Shown: positions 23,986 through 34,855 of the stretch, one piece after another
Numbering within the stretch: the stretch's first letter is position 1
How the letters are laid out: the number at the start of each line of letters is the position of its first letter
Assembly: GCA_013396755.1 (NCBI GenBank)
Contig: VWZF01006010.1
Span: 558,001-622,000, forward strand
Reading direction: 5' to 3'
DNA from: Sclerurus mexicanus
Lineage: Eukaryota > Chordata > Aves > Passeriformes > Furnariidae
Length of the DNA: 64,000 bases
The notes under the pieces: generated by a model
Told to the model about the DNA's origin: nothing
Database searches by the model: none
The model's input: the letters and a program-made list of their open reading frames with translations, nothing else
Program-made: the position numbers and the translations under genes

Positions 23986-26824
23986 ATCCTAAAAAACAGG
24001 CCAAGAAAAGGCCACCTACACTGCCCGTATTGCACCTAGCAGCCCAGACGACAAATCCACCTCGCAGCACAAGTCCAGACATTTTCTTCAGCACACAGGA
24101 GGCTCAAACAGCTCTTGCAACTGCAGGTACAGGTCAGTTGTTGCTTTCCCTGATTCCTTCTCATGAGACACAGCAGCTATAGCCAGATGTCTGTACCTCA
24201 GGAACCCAGTTTCAAATTCACCTCAGCCCAGTTTCAAATTATCTGAGAGACTTCCTAGAACAAGTGTGGGGGGAAGAGGAGGAAATAAAAAGCCCTGAGT
24301 CCTACCCCATAGTTACGGCCTAGTAATGGATCACTGAAAAACTCCAGAGCATTTGACTGTGCCATGGCACAGCAAAGCATCATCCTTCTGCTCCACCCCT
24401 CAGAAATGTCACATCTGCTTCCAGTGCTGCCTCTATAACTCCTGGGCTGAAGAGAAGATTGGCTGGTGCCTGCACAAATAGCCAACTCCACCATCACTGC
24501 ACATGTGCAGCCTTTGCTGGGGACCACTGTGTCCATGCATATACTGTCCAAAGACAGGGACCTGTTACAAATCTCTGCAGCTATTCATGGACTATCCATT
24601 GGCCTCTCAGGGGCTTCTCAAGGTGACTGCCAAGTGCAAAGGCAGAGCAAAGTGCCTGTCACACAGGCACCACAGATATACTTTTTTTTCCCTAGGAAAA
24701 ACGGTTGGACCAAAAAATTGGTCTAATGTGATCATTCTGCAGGTTTAGCAGCCTGGACACTCCAATTTTCTCACACTACCATGTGTTTTAGTGAGCAAAT
24801 ATAAATAGTCCCAAGGATATTGTAATTAGCTACTGAGTCACTGGCATTTTCTGGAATGTGAACCCCGTGCTGCAAACCACAGGACACTGGAGACACACTG
24901 ACAGTTAAACACAACCACCACAGTGTGTAATTGTAGGGTACCAGTTTTACAACCAGTGCCTTCATCGTAAAATGCCCCAACACTCTTTATAAGTTAGAGA
25001 AAAACACAGAGGTCAACAATGTGTTGGCATTTTGCTCATTTGCACACGGAGATTTCGGAGATGGGGAAGAGGGTTGGAGGCTGAGGTCAATCTGTGGTAC
25101 AACCCATAATGCAATTTCTGCTGTTGTTCATACACACAGCCTGTGTGACTACTCAGCAGTTAAAGTCAAGGCTTTCATGTGCCTCCCTTGCCCCATTAAC
25201 ACCATCCAGTGTGGGATTATAATGCCATGTAGAGATTGGAATTGTCCCTCCCTAGGGTTTATTTTCCTAGAACTCTATGGGAATCATTGCAGACCTTCCT
25301 TTACTTCTGTGGCAGAGTCCCCGTCAAAGGAATAGAATTCAGTATCTGCTTGAGGAGTATTACCTCCTCTGGTAGATAATGTTCAGGACTAGACCTGCAT
25401 TCATTCTTAACTCTAGGGATCACTGAGATTTCTGCAACCGAATCCCATGTCCTGCAGGCCTAGTTTAAAACACAAATAATTCAAATGCAAACTTTTAAAA
25501 CCTCAGGCAGTATAATTCATTTCAAATAACTTTCATGTGTTGTTTTGATGTGATGTTATGGTTCATAAAAAATACACAAGGGGCACATCTTCAGGGTTCA
25601 AAAGGTCATCATTGTATTCTCTTACCTAGTCATGATCCTCTGCTAAATGCTGATGGAATGAAAGAGACAGTTCAGCATAATAAGAGGTACTAAGTATTAT
25701 AAGTGAGATTTTATATTGAATACTTTAGGGCAGATGAGTTAAACCCTCTTTTGTCTTCAATTCTCATAAAAAAACCCCAACAAATATAGTACCCACAAGA
25801 ATGCTCTAAGGACTTTGTTTAACCCATCAGTAAGTATTGCTTTAAAATCTCAGACCTTCTGGAAAAGAAACAGTGTTTATACTGATATTCTGAGCAGATT
25901 TCTTGCTTTCTGTCAAAATTTCCTGTGCAATTTCTAATGCATGCACCAATATTATATTCTGAATTCCTGCTATGTACTGTTTCCCTTCACTGCCAAAATT
26001 TGTATCAGTAGTAGAAGAAAGCTGTCTATATATTCTTGCCTCATGCAATCTGATTTCACTGCAGCAGCCCTTCCTGAATGCTACAGGTAGTGATTTTTTA
26101 TTTAAATGCTTTGGTACCAGAGGGTCATGGAGTATAAACCTCTGCTATGAGAGGACTCATAGCGGTTTATTTGTCTCCATTAGTACTACTTCACCTCTTG
26201 TCCCAGTACTTCATATCTCTGACAGTTTGAAGTCTTCTTCTAATGTCTTGAATGTATCTCTTAAACAGCTGATAGCTATTTCTTATTATTGCCTTTGTCC
26301 TTTAGCTTGAGTGATCTCCTTCCTGCTATTCCCTGATCTAGTTACAGAAAGCAATGATATGTCCCCTTTCCACCTGAACACTGAAAGATTAGCCAAACTC
26401 AGATTTTCAATCGCCTGTCTCTGACTCCTGAACACACTAATAGCTCCTCAAGGCTCAATCCATCTTTCCTGAGCTAAGGAGGTCTGAGGACACTTTTCAA
26501 GATAAGCTGTAACCAAAGCCCTGTCCAGTCTCATGAATTCTTCCCTACTTTGCCTTGTCCAATAATGATCTTTGCCTTTTCCCCATTTGTACAGCACTGT
26601 GATGTCCAAACATCTGCTAAGACATCATCAGTTTCCACACTGAGTTTATGGTTTATATTCCTGTTATTGATCTATACCTACAATAACAGGCCTTTTTCAA
26701 CTAATAGTCCCAAGTCAATTGGAAAAAATACCTATTTTGGGGGCCAACCTGTTCCTTCTTCAAGGATATTTTGATCGCAATCTATAGAGTGGAAACTCAC
26801 AGGGGAGATCAGACTTAAAACTGG

Positions 26825-27005
26825 ACCCTACCCACCCTCTGACTTGTTATTCCTTTCCTAGAAACTTCATAATTGTCTCCCTGCCAGCCAGTTTCTGTCT
26901 CATTTTACATTTATTAATCTCTACTCTTTTTCACTTTAGCAATGACTTTGAATACAGTACTGAACAAATGCTTGCTGAAGCCCAGATAGATGAGATTTAC
27001 TTAGT
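26825..27005 (-). mobile_element. Possible ancient CR1-like fragment
   Basis: The stretch around gctgaagcccagatagatga resembles the reverse complement of an internal CR1 block. Divergence is high and no 3' tail is present. Confidence 0.35.
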
Positions 27006-28094
27006 CCTGTGTGTCTAAATAAAAATAATCATCTATCTTTTAAAAGAAAAATATCAGTTTAGAGTGTTGGCTCTCCTCCAGATCACAATGTGGGGTTTTG
27101 ATGCAGTTATTTGATTATGCAGGGAGGCACCCTCACTACCCTCACCACTACTCTCAGCCTCTGACTTAATGAAATCCCATGCATCTTCAACTTCTCAGGC
27201 ACGCCACTGTTTCCCTTCATGTCACAAAGTTTGTACTTCTATAGCTCTTTTTATGTTTTAACTTATATTCTTACTTCTACTGTAAAAATAGGAGCGAGCT
27301 GGGCAAGGATCAGCTCTGGTTCCAACTGGAGCACAAGGCACAGGTGTTACCTTCAAATCCTTGTGCATGTGAGGACCTGGGCAGCAGAGAAACAGCCAGC
27401 CCCTCAGTGAATCAACAGACATCCCAGAGCTGACCCTCTCTCCAGAGTGTGAGGGAGCAGGAGGCAGCAGGCTGTATCTCAAAACTGAAGTGCAGTCCAC
27501 TTTGGGGTAGAATACAAAAGCCTTTCAGCACAACACATCCTTTTGTAATAGGAAACACAGCACACTGAGCCAACAAAAAATTTCTGGTTTAGCTGGAAGA
27601 AGGCAATGATTTTCTGTTGGAATTGGAACCAGGAGTCCAGAGTCTTCAGAAAATGCTGTAGAATAAGTAAGGAGCACATAAGGAGTGCAACACCATTTTG
27701 GTTTTGTATGACCCATCTCCAGCAGCACCATAACTCTTTAGCAGACCCAGAATACCCATTCCATTCTTTCCAGGGAAGGGGCATACCTTTTCCTGACCAC
27801 CAGGAACAGGAACATAAAAAAATAATTTTCTCACCATATAGAAGCAATCAGGCGCCTTCTATAAACCCTCTGCATTGTTGGAATCATCACTTTTAATCAA
27901 ATACTGTAACTAACTTGTTGTTAAATCACTGCTACGGTGGGCTTTTACACTTTACAGTGAACAGAGGTTCCTTATGTCAAATAAATGACAGCCCTGAGCT
28001 ATCAGCCTAACCAGGCATGTTGCAGTAAATGAAATTCTACTTAGGGAATTCCCTATTATAGGAAAAAAAATAAATCAGTATGATATTGACCAAA

Positions 28095-28285
28095 CTGGAA
28101 CCGTTGCTCAGAGGACCTGTGGAATATTCATCTTTGGAAATACTCAAAACTCAACTATAAAAGGTCCTGAACCACATGATCTAACTTCAAAGTGGACTCA
28201 ACTTTAAGGCAGACCCTGCTTTGAGTAGGAGGTTGAACTAGGTGATTTCCAAAGGACCCTTCCAACCTGAACTAACATATAGATC
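28095..28285 (+). mobile_element. Old CR1 3' fragment
   Basis: A diverged CR1 tail with gttgctcagaggacctgtgg, atctttggaaatactcaaaa, gcagaccctgctttgag, ggaggttgaactaggtgatt and ggacccttccaacctgaact. Confidence 0.8.
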
Positions 28286-28407
28286 TAAGACTGCAAAGTG
28301 ATCTTTTAAGTTAAAATGCTGAAAATTGACTTGCTTTATAGGAGGGAAGTGGGATTTGAAAATAAAAGGAAAAATAAGTAAAAAAAATTACAGAAAAGCC
28401 TAAGTTT

Positions 28408-28452
28408 GTAAATATATATATATAAAAATATACACATATATAAATATTACTG
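28408..28452. repeat. AT-rich simple repeat
   Basis: A TA/ATATATA-type low-complexity tract in the intron. Confidence 0.75.
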
Positions 28453-29339
28453 CATATAGGCATCTACATCTCACCCTACTCAAAACTTTTGTGCCAAATC
28501 TCAAATAGGGTTCTTGTCCTTTACATCGCTCACAGAAGATATATTTTTGAAGTCAGACAAAAACAGAGTCTACTAGTCAACCCTTGAATCAAAATTCAGA
28601 TAAACATGAACTAGATATAGGCAGCCATTTCCAACTCCCTTCTTCTGAAAAGAATCACATAGAAGATGACCATCTGAGAAGGGGCACAATCCTTCTACTC
28701 ATTTTGAGCAGCAGCTTCCACTGCAAAAAGGTTCATTCAGAATCAGTAGGGCTGTTGCTGAACAGCTCTAAAGTTTGCCCAGCCCAGCATCAGGAGGACT
28801 GTCAGGACAGGTTAATTGAAGACCTATCAATAGATCAATTCCAAAGAGGTGGTTGGGGATTATGAGCTTGGGTCTAATGACCAGAAAAGATGTTACCACC
28901 CAACATTACCACAGGCTTAGATGTAATCAGGCTGCAGCCAAAATAAGCTGCCTACATACAGCACAGTTGGAGCTGATATTTTGTGCAGGCAGTGAAAATC
29001 CACCAATAAAAAAAATCTCCAAGCAAGGAGCAAAGCTGTCAAACATTGGCCATTTCTACTCATAATCAAGTTGGAGAAGAGCCTTCAGCTTCCCACTGCA
29101 GTGCCTTATATTCTTGGGTCAGTCACAGATATTCCCAATACATCCTTGATGAGCATGTATTCTCTGCCAACAGCTCAAATAGTCTTGGGGGGCTAGAACA
29201 CAGGCACAGTCCAGACATATATCTGGTGCATTAAGTCCTTCAGCTGGCTGAAAAGATATATCAGAACTGCCCAAAAAAAGCAGAAATATCACCAGGCTGG
29301 CTTTCCCCTTGATCTTTCACCACTGCTAAGAAAATATTC

Positions 29340-29430
29340 TTTTATATCTATATCTATTACATCTATATCTATCTGTTTGTCTGTCTCTGTCTGTCTGTAT
29401 CTATCTATCTGTCTGTCTGTCTATACATAT
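29340..29430. repeat. TATC/TGTC tetranucleotide microsatellite
   Basis: Alternating blocks of tatc and tgtc units (tctgtctgtctg, tatctatctatc) end in a short ATAC/TATA run, about 385 bases from the 29.8-kb exon on its 3' side. Confidence 0.9.
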
Positions 29431-29814
29431 AAACATTTCTTCAGTGATTAGTCCATTGTGCTTGGATTTCCCACAACAATTACAGAACAAATAAATGAAC
29501 ATTAAAACTCACTAAATGTGGATTTTTAAAAAAAAAAGATGATTGCCAATACTTATTGCACTCCTTAACTAGTAAACTAAGCTCCATTGGTTTTTAAATT
29601 TTGTTCATATCAAAAGAAAACTTACAATTAATTTGTTGTCTGTCAACAGATAGCTCTTTTGCAGCCCAACAGTTTCTAATATACTTCACCACTGAATATA
29701 TGTTGGAATAAATTCTAACTAGAAAAGGTGTAATGAATTAGAGCATCACACTAGAAACATACAATTATACTATTTCAGTTCCCAGAGATACAGCAGAAAA
29801 GTGTGTCTGTTTAC

Positions 29815-29889
29815 CTGGGATCTCATCAGTCCCTCCATTGGTGTGTTTGAATCGATCTCCTTCCACATGGACATTTGGACACAGGACAT
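29815..29889 (-). CDS. COL22A1: COL22A1 exon: linker into TSPN domain (first exon in window)
   Basis: A 75-base exon with acceptor TTTTCAG at 29890-29896 and donor GTAAAC starting at 29814. It opens with two bases completing a codon split with the preceding, unseen exon, encodes 24 residues (begins VLCPNVHVEGDRF, ends GGTDEIP) and ends on one base. That base joins the next exon to make Gly (IP-G-FDLMD). This is the segment between the VWA domain and the TSPN fold in collagen XXII; the LCP cysteine is characteristic. It is too short to stand out as an ORF and was found by homology and by phase compatibility with the next exon. It is isolated by introns of 16.6 kb downstream and more than 34 kb upstream. 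Confidence 0.93.
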
Positions 29890-30883
29890 CTGAAAATCAA
29901 AAGGATTGATACAAAATTATCACAAGGAAATACATCATTTTGGAAACTACAGAACTAACAAAGACTGATCTGGTTTTGTTCAACACTTGCACATGGTCCC
30001 TCAGCCATTATTCTGGTCCAGTCTCTGCACATCCTAAATAATCTTCCTCCCTCCTATTCCCTAACTGCATTGATGGACAAGAGACTCAATGTACTATCTG
30101 GTTTTGAGCTACTTTATTCTGACTGACCAGACAAGGAGAAAAGCAGAATAGATGACCCAAGCCTTTCCCTCAGCTATAACAATACTCTGGCTTTTTATCT
30201 TTCTCCTGTCTGTAAACCTGCATGAAAGTCACAAAAACTTTAGAGAATACAGAATGTGATTCCACTCTCAGGTTGGTTGAAAGGGAAGTTCTGAAGGCCT
30301 GGCTGACACTGTGGTGCTGCTCAAACTTTTCAGAAAGAACAGCTCCTACTCAGGAAAACCTCAAACCTGAAATGCTGAGAAGGAAAGGGAATCCAGAGCT
30401 CCGAATGATGAACTGACTTTAGTCACACAAAGGTCTCATCACAGGACAGTGCCAGGGAGAAAAAGTGAGGCACACTGTCCTATATCTTATGGTGTTACGT
30501 GTGATTCCCATGTTAAAACTTCTCCAGGACCATGACTATTTATGTGTCTGTTCCTTGACTCTGTTTAAGCAAAAAGAGTTAAATATGACTAAAACGCTGA
30601 AAAACATTCATCCTAACATACAGGTTTCAAAAAGTTATGAAAATATCCAGCCTTTGTCAGCCATTTCTCATGCTCCCAATTAGTGTCAACACAATCACAG
30701 CTAAACGCTTTTCCACAGAGAACTGTCTATCCACCTCTTTCCTGCCACACCTTTGAAATTACTTTTATTTATGCTTTGTTTTCCCAGATCAATAGGTAGT
30801 TGCACACTTGTAAATAATTGGGATAGGTAGCTCAAGGAATCCATTTAATGAGAATATAAGACCTCTTAGATATATTGGAATAA

Positions 30884-30960
30884 CAACAACAATAATAATA
30901 TATAAATATACATTAAATGATATAAATATTATACTATTTATATATCAGTATATGTATTGG
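30884..30960. repeat. AAC/AAT and TA-rich simple repeat
   Basis: (aac)n passes into (aat)n and then an AT-rich tract immediately before a CR1 copy. Confidence 0.75.
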
Positions 30961-30963
30961 ACT

Positions 30964-31392
30964 TTTTAGAGCAAGTACAGAGGAGGCCACACAGATGATC
31001 TGAAGGATGGAGCACTTCTCCTGTGAAGACAGGCTGAAGAAGGAAAGGCTCCAGGGAGACCTTGTAGCACTTTCCAGAACACAAGAGGGTTTACAAAAGG
31101 GGGACACGGACCTCTCACATGGGCAGATAGTGATAGGAAAAAGCAGAAAGGTTTTAAACTAAAAGAGTAAAGATTTAGCTTAGATAATTTTTTACTGTGA
31201 GGGTTGTGAGGCCCTGGCACGGGTTACCCAGGGAAGCTGTGGATGTCCCATCCCTGGAAGTGTTCAAGGCCAGGTGGGATGGGGCTTGGAGCACACTGGT
31301 CTGGTGGAAGGAGTCCCTGCCCATGGCAGGGGTGTAGGAACTAGATGATTTTAAGGTCCCTTCCAACACAAACTATGCTACGATTCTATGAC
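30964..31392 (+). mobile_element. CR1 3' copy, 5'-truncated
   Basis: A well-preserved tail: aagtacagaggaggccacac, gctccagggagaccttgtag, gttacccagggaagctgtgg, gtgttcaaggccaggtggga, aggtcccttccaacacaaac and the final ctacgattctatga. Confidence 0.94.
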
Positions 31393-33049
31393 AAAAATGC
31401 ACCCCTGACTTCTCACCTTTTAAACAAAAGGTCCTTTCTCTGATTTAAAGGACAATCTGGTCAACACAGCCAAGTCCCACTTTCTCATTCACCCAGTCCC
31501 ATCCATAGTAATGTGTATGCTCTGCAGTTGCAGTGCTCCTCTTGATACAGATGGTATTTAGCATCCTCTCTACCTGATGTAGTAGATTATTCCTTCAGTA
31601 TTCTTAATTGTTGTGCTTGTAAAGGAGCAGCAAGGGCCAACTGCTCCCTAAGGGATGGGGAGCCAGGAGATTAGTGTGATCCAAGTCCAGGTAACACCTT
31701 CATCATTGTGGCATAATGTAACAGGGGTCTCTGAAGACTTTCTACAGCAGGTCTGCCTTAAATTGTTTGTGAAGATACATCTGAGAATCCTGAGAAAAAA
31801 TAGACTTTTCTGAGGGCATTGACAGCAGGCCCTATATCTCTCCTCCTGCTTCCTAACTCTCCATAAAAAAATCCAATATTTTACAAAGTTTGATTAAGCC
31901 TAGCAATGAAATCAGATATTTTTTCTGCTTTATTGTTCTAATGAATTTATGGTCCAGTTTATTAGCTGCAGATGAGGCACTCTCATCTCAGAGGAAAGAA
32001 AGGCAACTCTAAAAGCCATTTCCAGAAGCTCCAGCAGCCAATACAGCAGTAAAAAGAGTCAAGTTCATCCAGCGACCCCTTTGCTGCAGCAGTGGGGGAG
32101 ACCGGGCACTATTTACTTATGCAAGCATGTGTTATCCGTTGCTTCTATAGATAAAATTCAGAGTAGCCAATTTATTTTCTTTTCCTACCCCACCAGGAAA
32201 AAAATACTGACTGATGCAGTGGGTCACTTCATGCAAACTTTAGCCAGATGCCTCTTTTGCCTCATGATTTCTGACAGTTTGAATGCCAGGATAATTCTGT
32301 CAAACCCACTTATATTTTTCTTTAGACACATGAAACCATGTGGTAGTTTCCCCTCCATCAGAGGTTTCCATAACTTCCCAGCACAAAAGAGAAGCTCTCC
32401 TCTGCCAGATCAACTTTAAAAGTGGAAATTTTTTTAAACCATCAAGACTTGCAAGAGCCAAAGTTAGGTTACCTCTGTTCCTGTTCAAAACTAAGCTGTA
32501 CTGACCAAAGATTTGATTATAAGTGTCATAAGCCCCATGTAGATGTTATACTGATCTTTTAAATTTTGGCTTTGCTAACAACTAATGCTGTTTTCATTAT
32601 AGGCACTGAGTCAGCGCAGTAAACATTTCTGAGCCCCAGCCTTGGTCTGGAATATCTATAGCTATTCAATAAAATAAGTAATGTGAGAATAAAAACTAGC
32701 AAAATTACACAAGATGAAGGGCAAACAAATGGGACACATGAATAAAATCACAAAAATGTCATGTCATTCACCTCTTTGACCAGGACTCCTGAGAGATAGA
32801 TGAGGAAGAATAAAACATCTCAGAAAGAGCAGTGTGTGGGAGAACAATATAGCTATGAGACATGGAAAAAGACTTTTCAGAAGTGGACTTACAAAGGCGG
32901 AGAGACGGAGGACAGAACAAATACTGTGGAGCTCCAAACATTTATGGCAGAAGTCTAAAGGAAGAACTGGACTCTAGTATCTCATGGATGCTTTTTGATC
33001 CTGCATGTGATTGTTCATAGAAGGATCAATTCACAAGTATAAGATCAAT

Positions 33050-33941
33050 TGTAGAAAGCTGAACCCCCTGTTTATGGTTATTTCCCTATGTACACCCCTC
33101 AGGTTGATCCCCAACATGGCAGATCCCTTGTTGTTTTATCCCTGGTTCCCCTCCATGTTGTCTTCTTCCCCCTCACAGTTTTCCTGCCTTTGCCCTGAAC
33201 CCTGGTTCCCTATTGGTGTGCATTTTGTAGATTTTTAGAGTTTTAGAAGTATAGGGTTTATTGCTCACATTTTAAGTGGTGTTAAAAGTTACTAAAGTGA
33301 TTTTTCTCACATATTCTCAGGCTTTCTGAAGGTCGTGATGTTTTTCAGAGACACCTGCAGGATAACTTGAAGTCAAAACAATAGAAGAGCCCAGAAACCC
33401 TCGGAGGTAGTCCAGGGGGTACAGCCTAAGACCCCAATGGGTGGACCACCGAGAGAATTGGAAATTATGATTGGTTATAGATATTTAATATGTTAATTGT
33501 TAGGAAGAGTATAAAAACTGTAACTTTTCTGAGGGCAGGGTTCTTTGGGGATTTTTGGATGCAGAGATCCTTGTTGAAACAACACACATTTTGTAGGCCC
33601 AGCGGAGGCCCAGAGCCTCCGAACTCCCAATAAAGGTAATATCTATCTTTCTCCATTAATGTTTTCTCTGAGTTCCTATCTTCCAGGATTTTAGGCATCA
33701 TTCCAGCCTTTGGTGAGTTGCCCCTGATTGGTTGCTTGGTTGCCTGGTTACATACGCCACCTCTTTCTCTGTCCAATTGAGTCCGAGTTCTAGAACCTTC
33801 CCTCAGGACACTATAAAAGCCCAAGCCCCAGTTGAATAAACGCCTTTTGTGCTTTCACCCTCAGCCTTGTGTGGGGAGGTGTGGTGTGCGGAAGGTCGTC
33901 GGTTGGTGGCTCGTCAAAGCAGTGTACACCTTTACGTAACA
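33050..33941 (+). mobile_element. Endogenous retrovirus LTR-like region (no internal genes)
   Basis: Two promoter-plus-polyadenylation modules lie in tandem. Module 1 has an inverted CCAAT (attgg, 33470), TATAAAAA (33510) and AATAAA (33629). Module 2 has attgg (33727), TATAAAA (33812), AATAAA (33835) and ends near tacgtaaca at 33941. The short TATA-to-AATAAA spacing in module 2 is like alpharetroviral LTRs. No gag, pol or env frame is present, so these would be solo LTRs or two nested LTRs. The left boundary and target-site duplications could not be fixed. From 33622 on, the sequence is repeated after the N at 34215. Confidence 0.55.
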
Positions 33942-33998
33942 AGGAGGCAAAGTCTGAATTATAAATAAACGAAATATCCTTCCAATCCTAAATAGCAC

Positions 33999-34214
33999 AG
34001 AATCATAGAATATCTAGAGTTGGAACAGACCCATGAGAATCACTAAGGCTGGAAAAGACCTTCAAGATCATCAAGTCTATTGCATCCAACTCCTGGCCCA
34101 GCACAGGACCCCCCAAAGAATCCCACCATGTGCCTTGATGTTATGACCACTTCCCTGGGGAGCCTGTTCCAGTGCCCAACTAACTTCTGCGTGAAGAACA
34201 TTTTCTTAATATCC
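33999..34214 (-). mobile_element. CR1 3' fragment, left duplicate of 34593 copy
   Basis: Begins agaatcatagaatatctaga and continues aaaagaccttcaagatcatc and ggggagcctgttccagtgcc. It stops at the N at 34215 and is probably the same element as the next one. Confidence 0.85.
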
Positions 34215-34215
34215 N

Positions 34216-34535
34216 AACTCCCAATAAAGGTAATATCTATCTTTCTCCATTAATGTTTTCTCTGAGTTCCTATCTTCCAGGATTTTAGGCATCATTCCAG
34301 CCTTTGGTGAGTTGCCCCTGATTGGTTGCTTGGTTGCCTGGTTACATACGCCACCTCTTTCTCTGTCCAATTGAGTCCGAGTTCTAGAACCTTCCCTCAG
34401 GACACTATAAAAGCCCAAGCCCCAGTTGAATAAACGCCTTTTGTGCTTTCACCCTCAGCCTTGTGTGGGGAGGTGTGGTGTGCGGAAGGTCGTCGGTTGG
34501 TGGCTCGTCAAAGCAGTGTACACCTTTACGTAACA
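34216..34535 (+). mobile_element. Second assembly copy of the LTR-like module
   Basis: Repeats 33622-33941, including inverted CCAAT, TATAAAA, AATAAA and the tacgtaaca end. Probably not a separate insertion. Confidence 0.6.
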
Positions 34536-34592
34536 AGGAGGCAAAGTCTGAATTATAAATAAACGAAATATCCTTCCAATCCTAAATAGCAC

Positions 34593-34855
34593 AGAATCAT
34601 AGAATATCTAGAGTTGGAACAGACCCATGAGAATCACTAAGGCTGGAAAAGACCTTCAAGATCATCAAGTCTATTGCATCCAACTCCTGGCCCAGCACAG
34701 GACCCCCCAAAGAATCCCACCATGTGCCTTGATGTTATGACCACTTCCCTGGGGAGCCTGTTCCAGTGCCCAACTAACTTCTGCGTGAAGAACATTTTCT
34801 TAATATCCAACCTAAGCCTTCCCTGACACAGCTTCATTCCATTCCCCTGGGTATG
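34593..34855 (-). mobile_element. CR1 3' copy
   Basis: Same sequence as 33999-34214, but it continues through aacctaagccttccctgaca into the ccattcccctgggt segment. This is the complete version of the element. Confidence 0.9.

Larger units (their letters stand above)
13249..29814 (-). other. COL22A1: COL22A1 intron (16,566 bp)
   Basis: Large intron holding CR1 fragments (13599-14050, 16230-16342, 23384-23985, 28095-28285 and possibly 26825-27005), an ATT/ACT-type microsatellite at 17318-17378, a TATC/TGTC tract at 29340-29430, and a probable assembly duplication at 23608-23976. Open frames here, such as 15015-15428 and 27479-27847, have no recognisable domains and look like chance frames. Confidence 0.8.
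2021..29889 (-). other. COL22A1: COL22A1 gene, partial: seven internal exons (TSPN domain to start of collagen helix)
   Basis: Seven minus-strand exons join in phase into one continuous reading frame of about 275 codons (75+112+124+276+81+114+45 bases). The concatenated protein follows vertebrate collagen XXII alpha-1 as I know it: an LCP..VEGDRFKHTNGG entry segment, a TSPN/laminin-G-like domain with SRKEDWYIWQIIDKYGIPQ and LDGENKA.EYNAVG, the CDSRHAELETCCDIPSGP close, a short linker ending NCSCPAG, then Gly-X-Y triplets. Collagen XXII is a secreted FACIT-type extracellular-matrix protein concentrated at tissue junctions, notably the myotendinous junction. The N-terminal signal peptide and VWA domain are not in the window and must lie beyond 64000; most of the collagen region lies left of position 1. 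All junctions use GT-AG. No frameshift or premature stop is seen, so the gene looks intact here. Confidence 0.95.
33622..34808. repeat. 593-bp tandem duplication split by one N (probable assembly artefact)
   Basis: Copy A is 33622-34214, then one N at 34215, then copy B at 34216-34808, offset 594. By eye the copies are identical throughout. Each contains the second LTR module and the start of a CR1 element. Only copy B continues into unique sequence on the right and only copy A into unique sequence on the left, as expected when overlapping contig ends are not merged. Confidence 0.92.

Noticed and set aside
33465..34418. Two similar minus-strand frames as a repeated gene
   Set aside because: They are the same LTR-like DNA seen twice because of the 593-bp duplication, read against the direction of its TATA and AATAAA signals.
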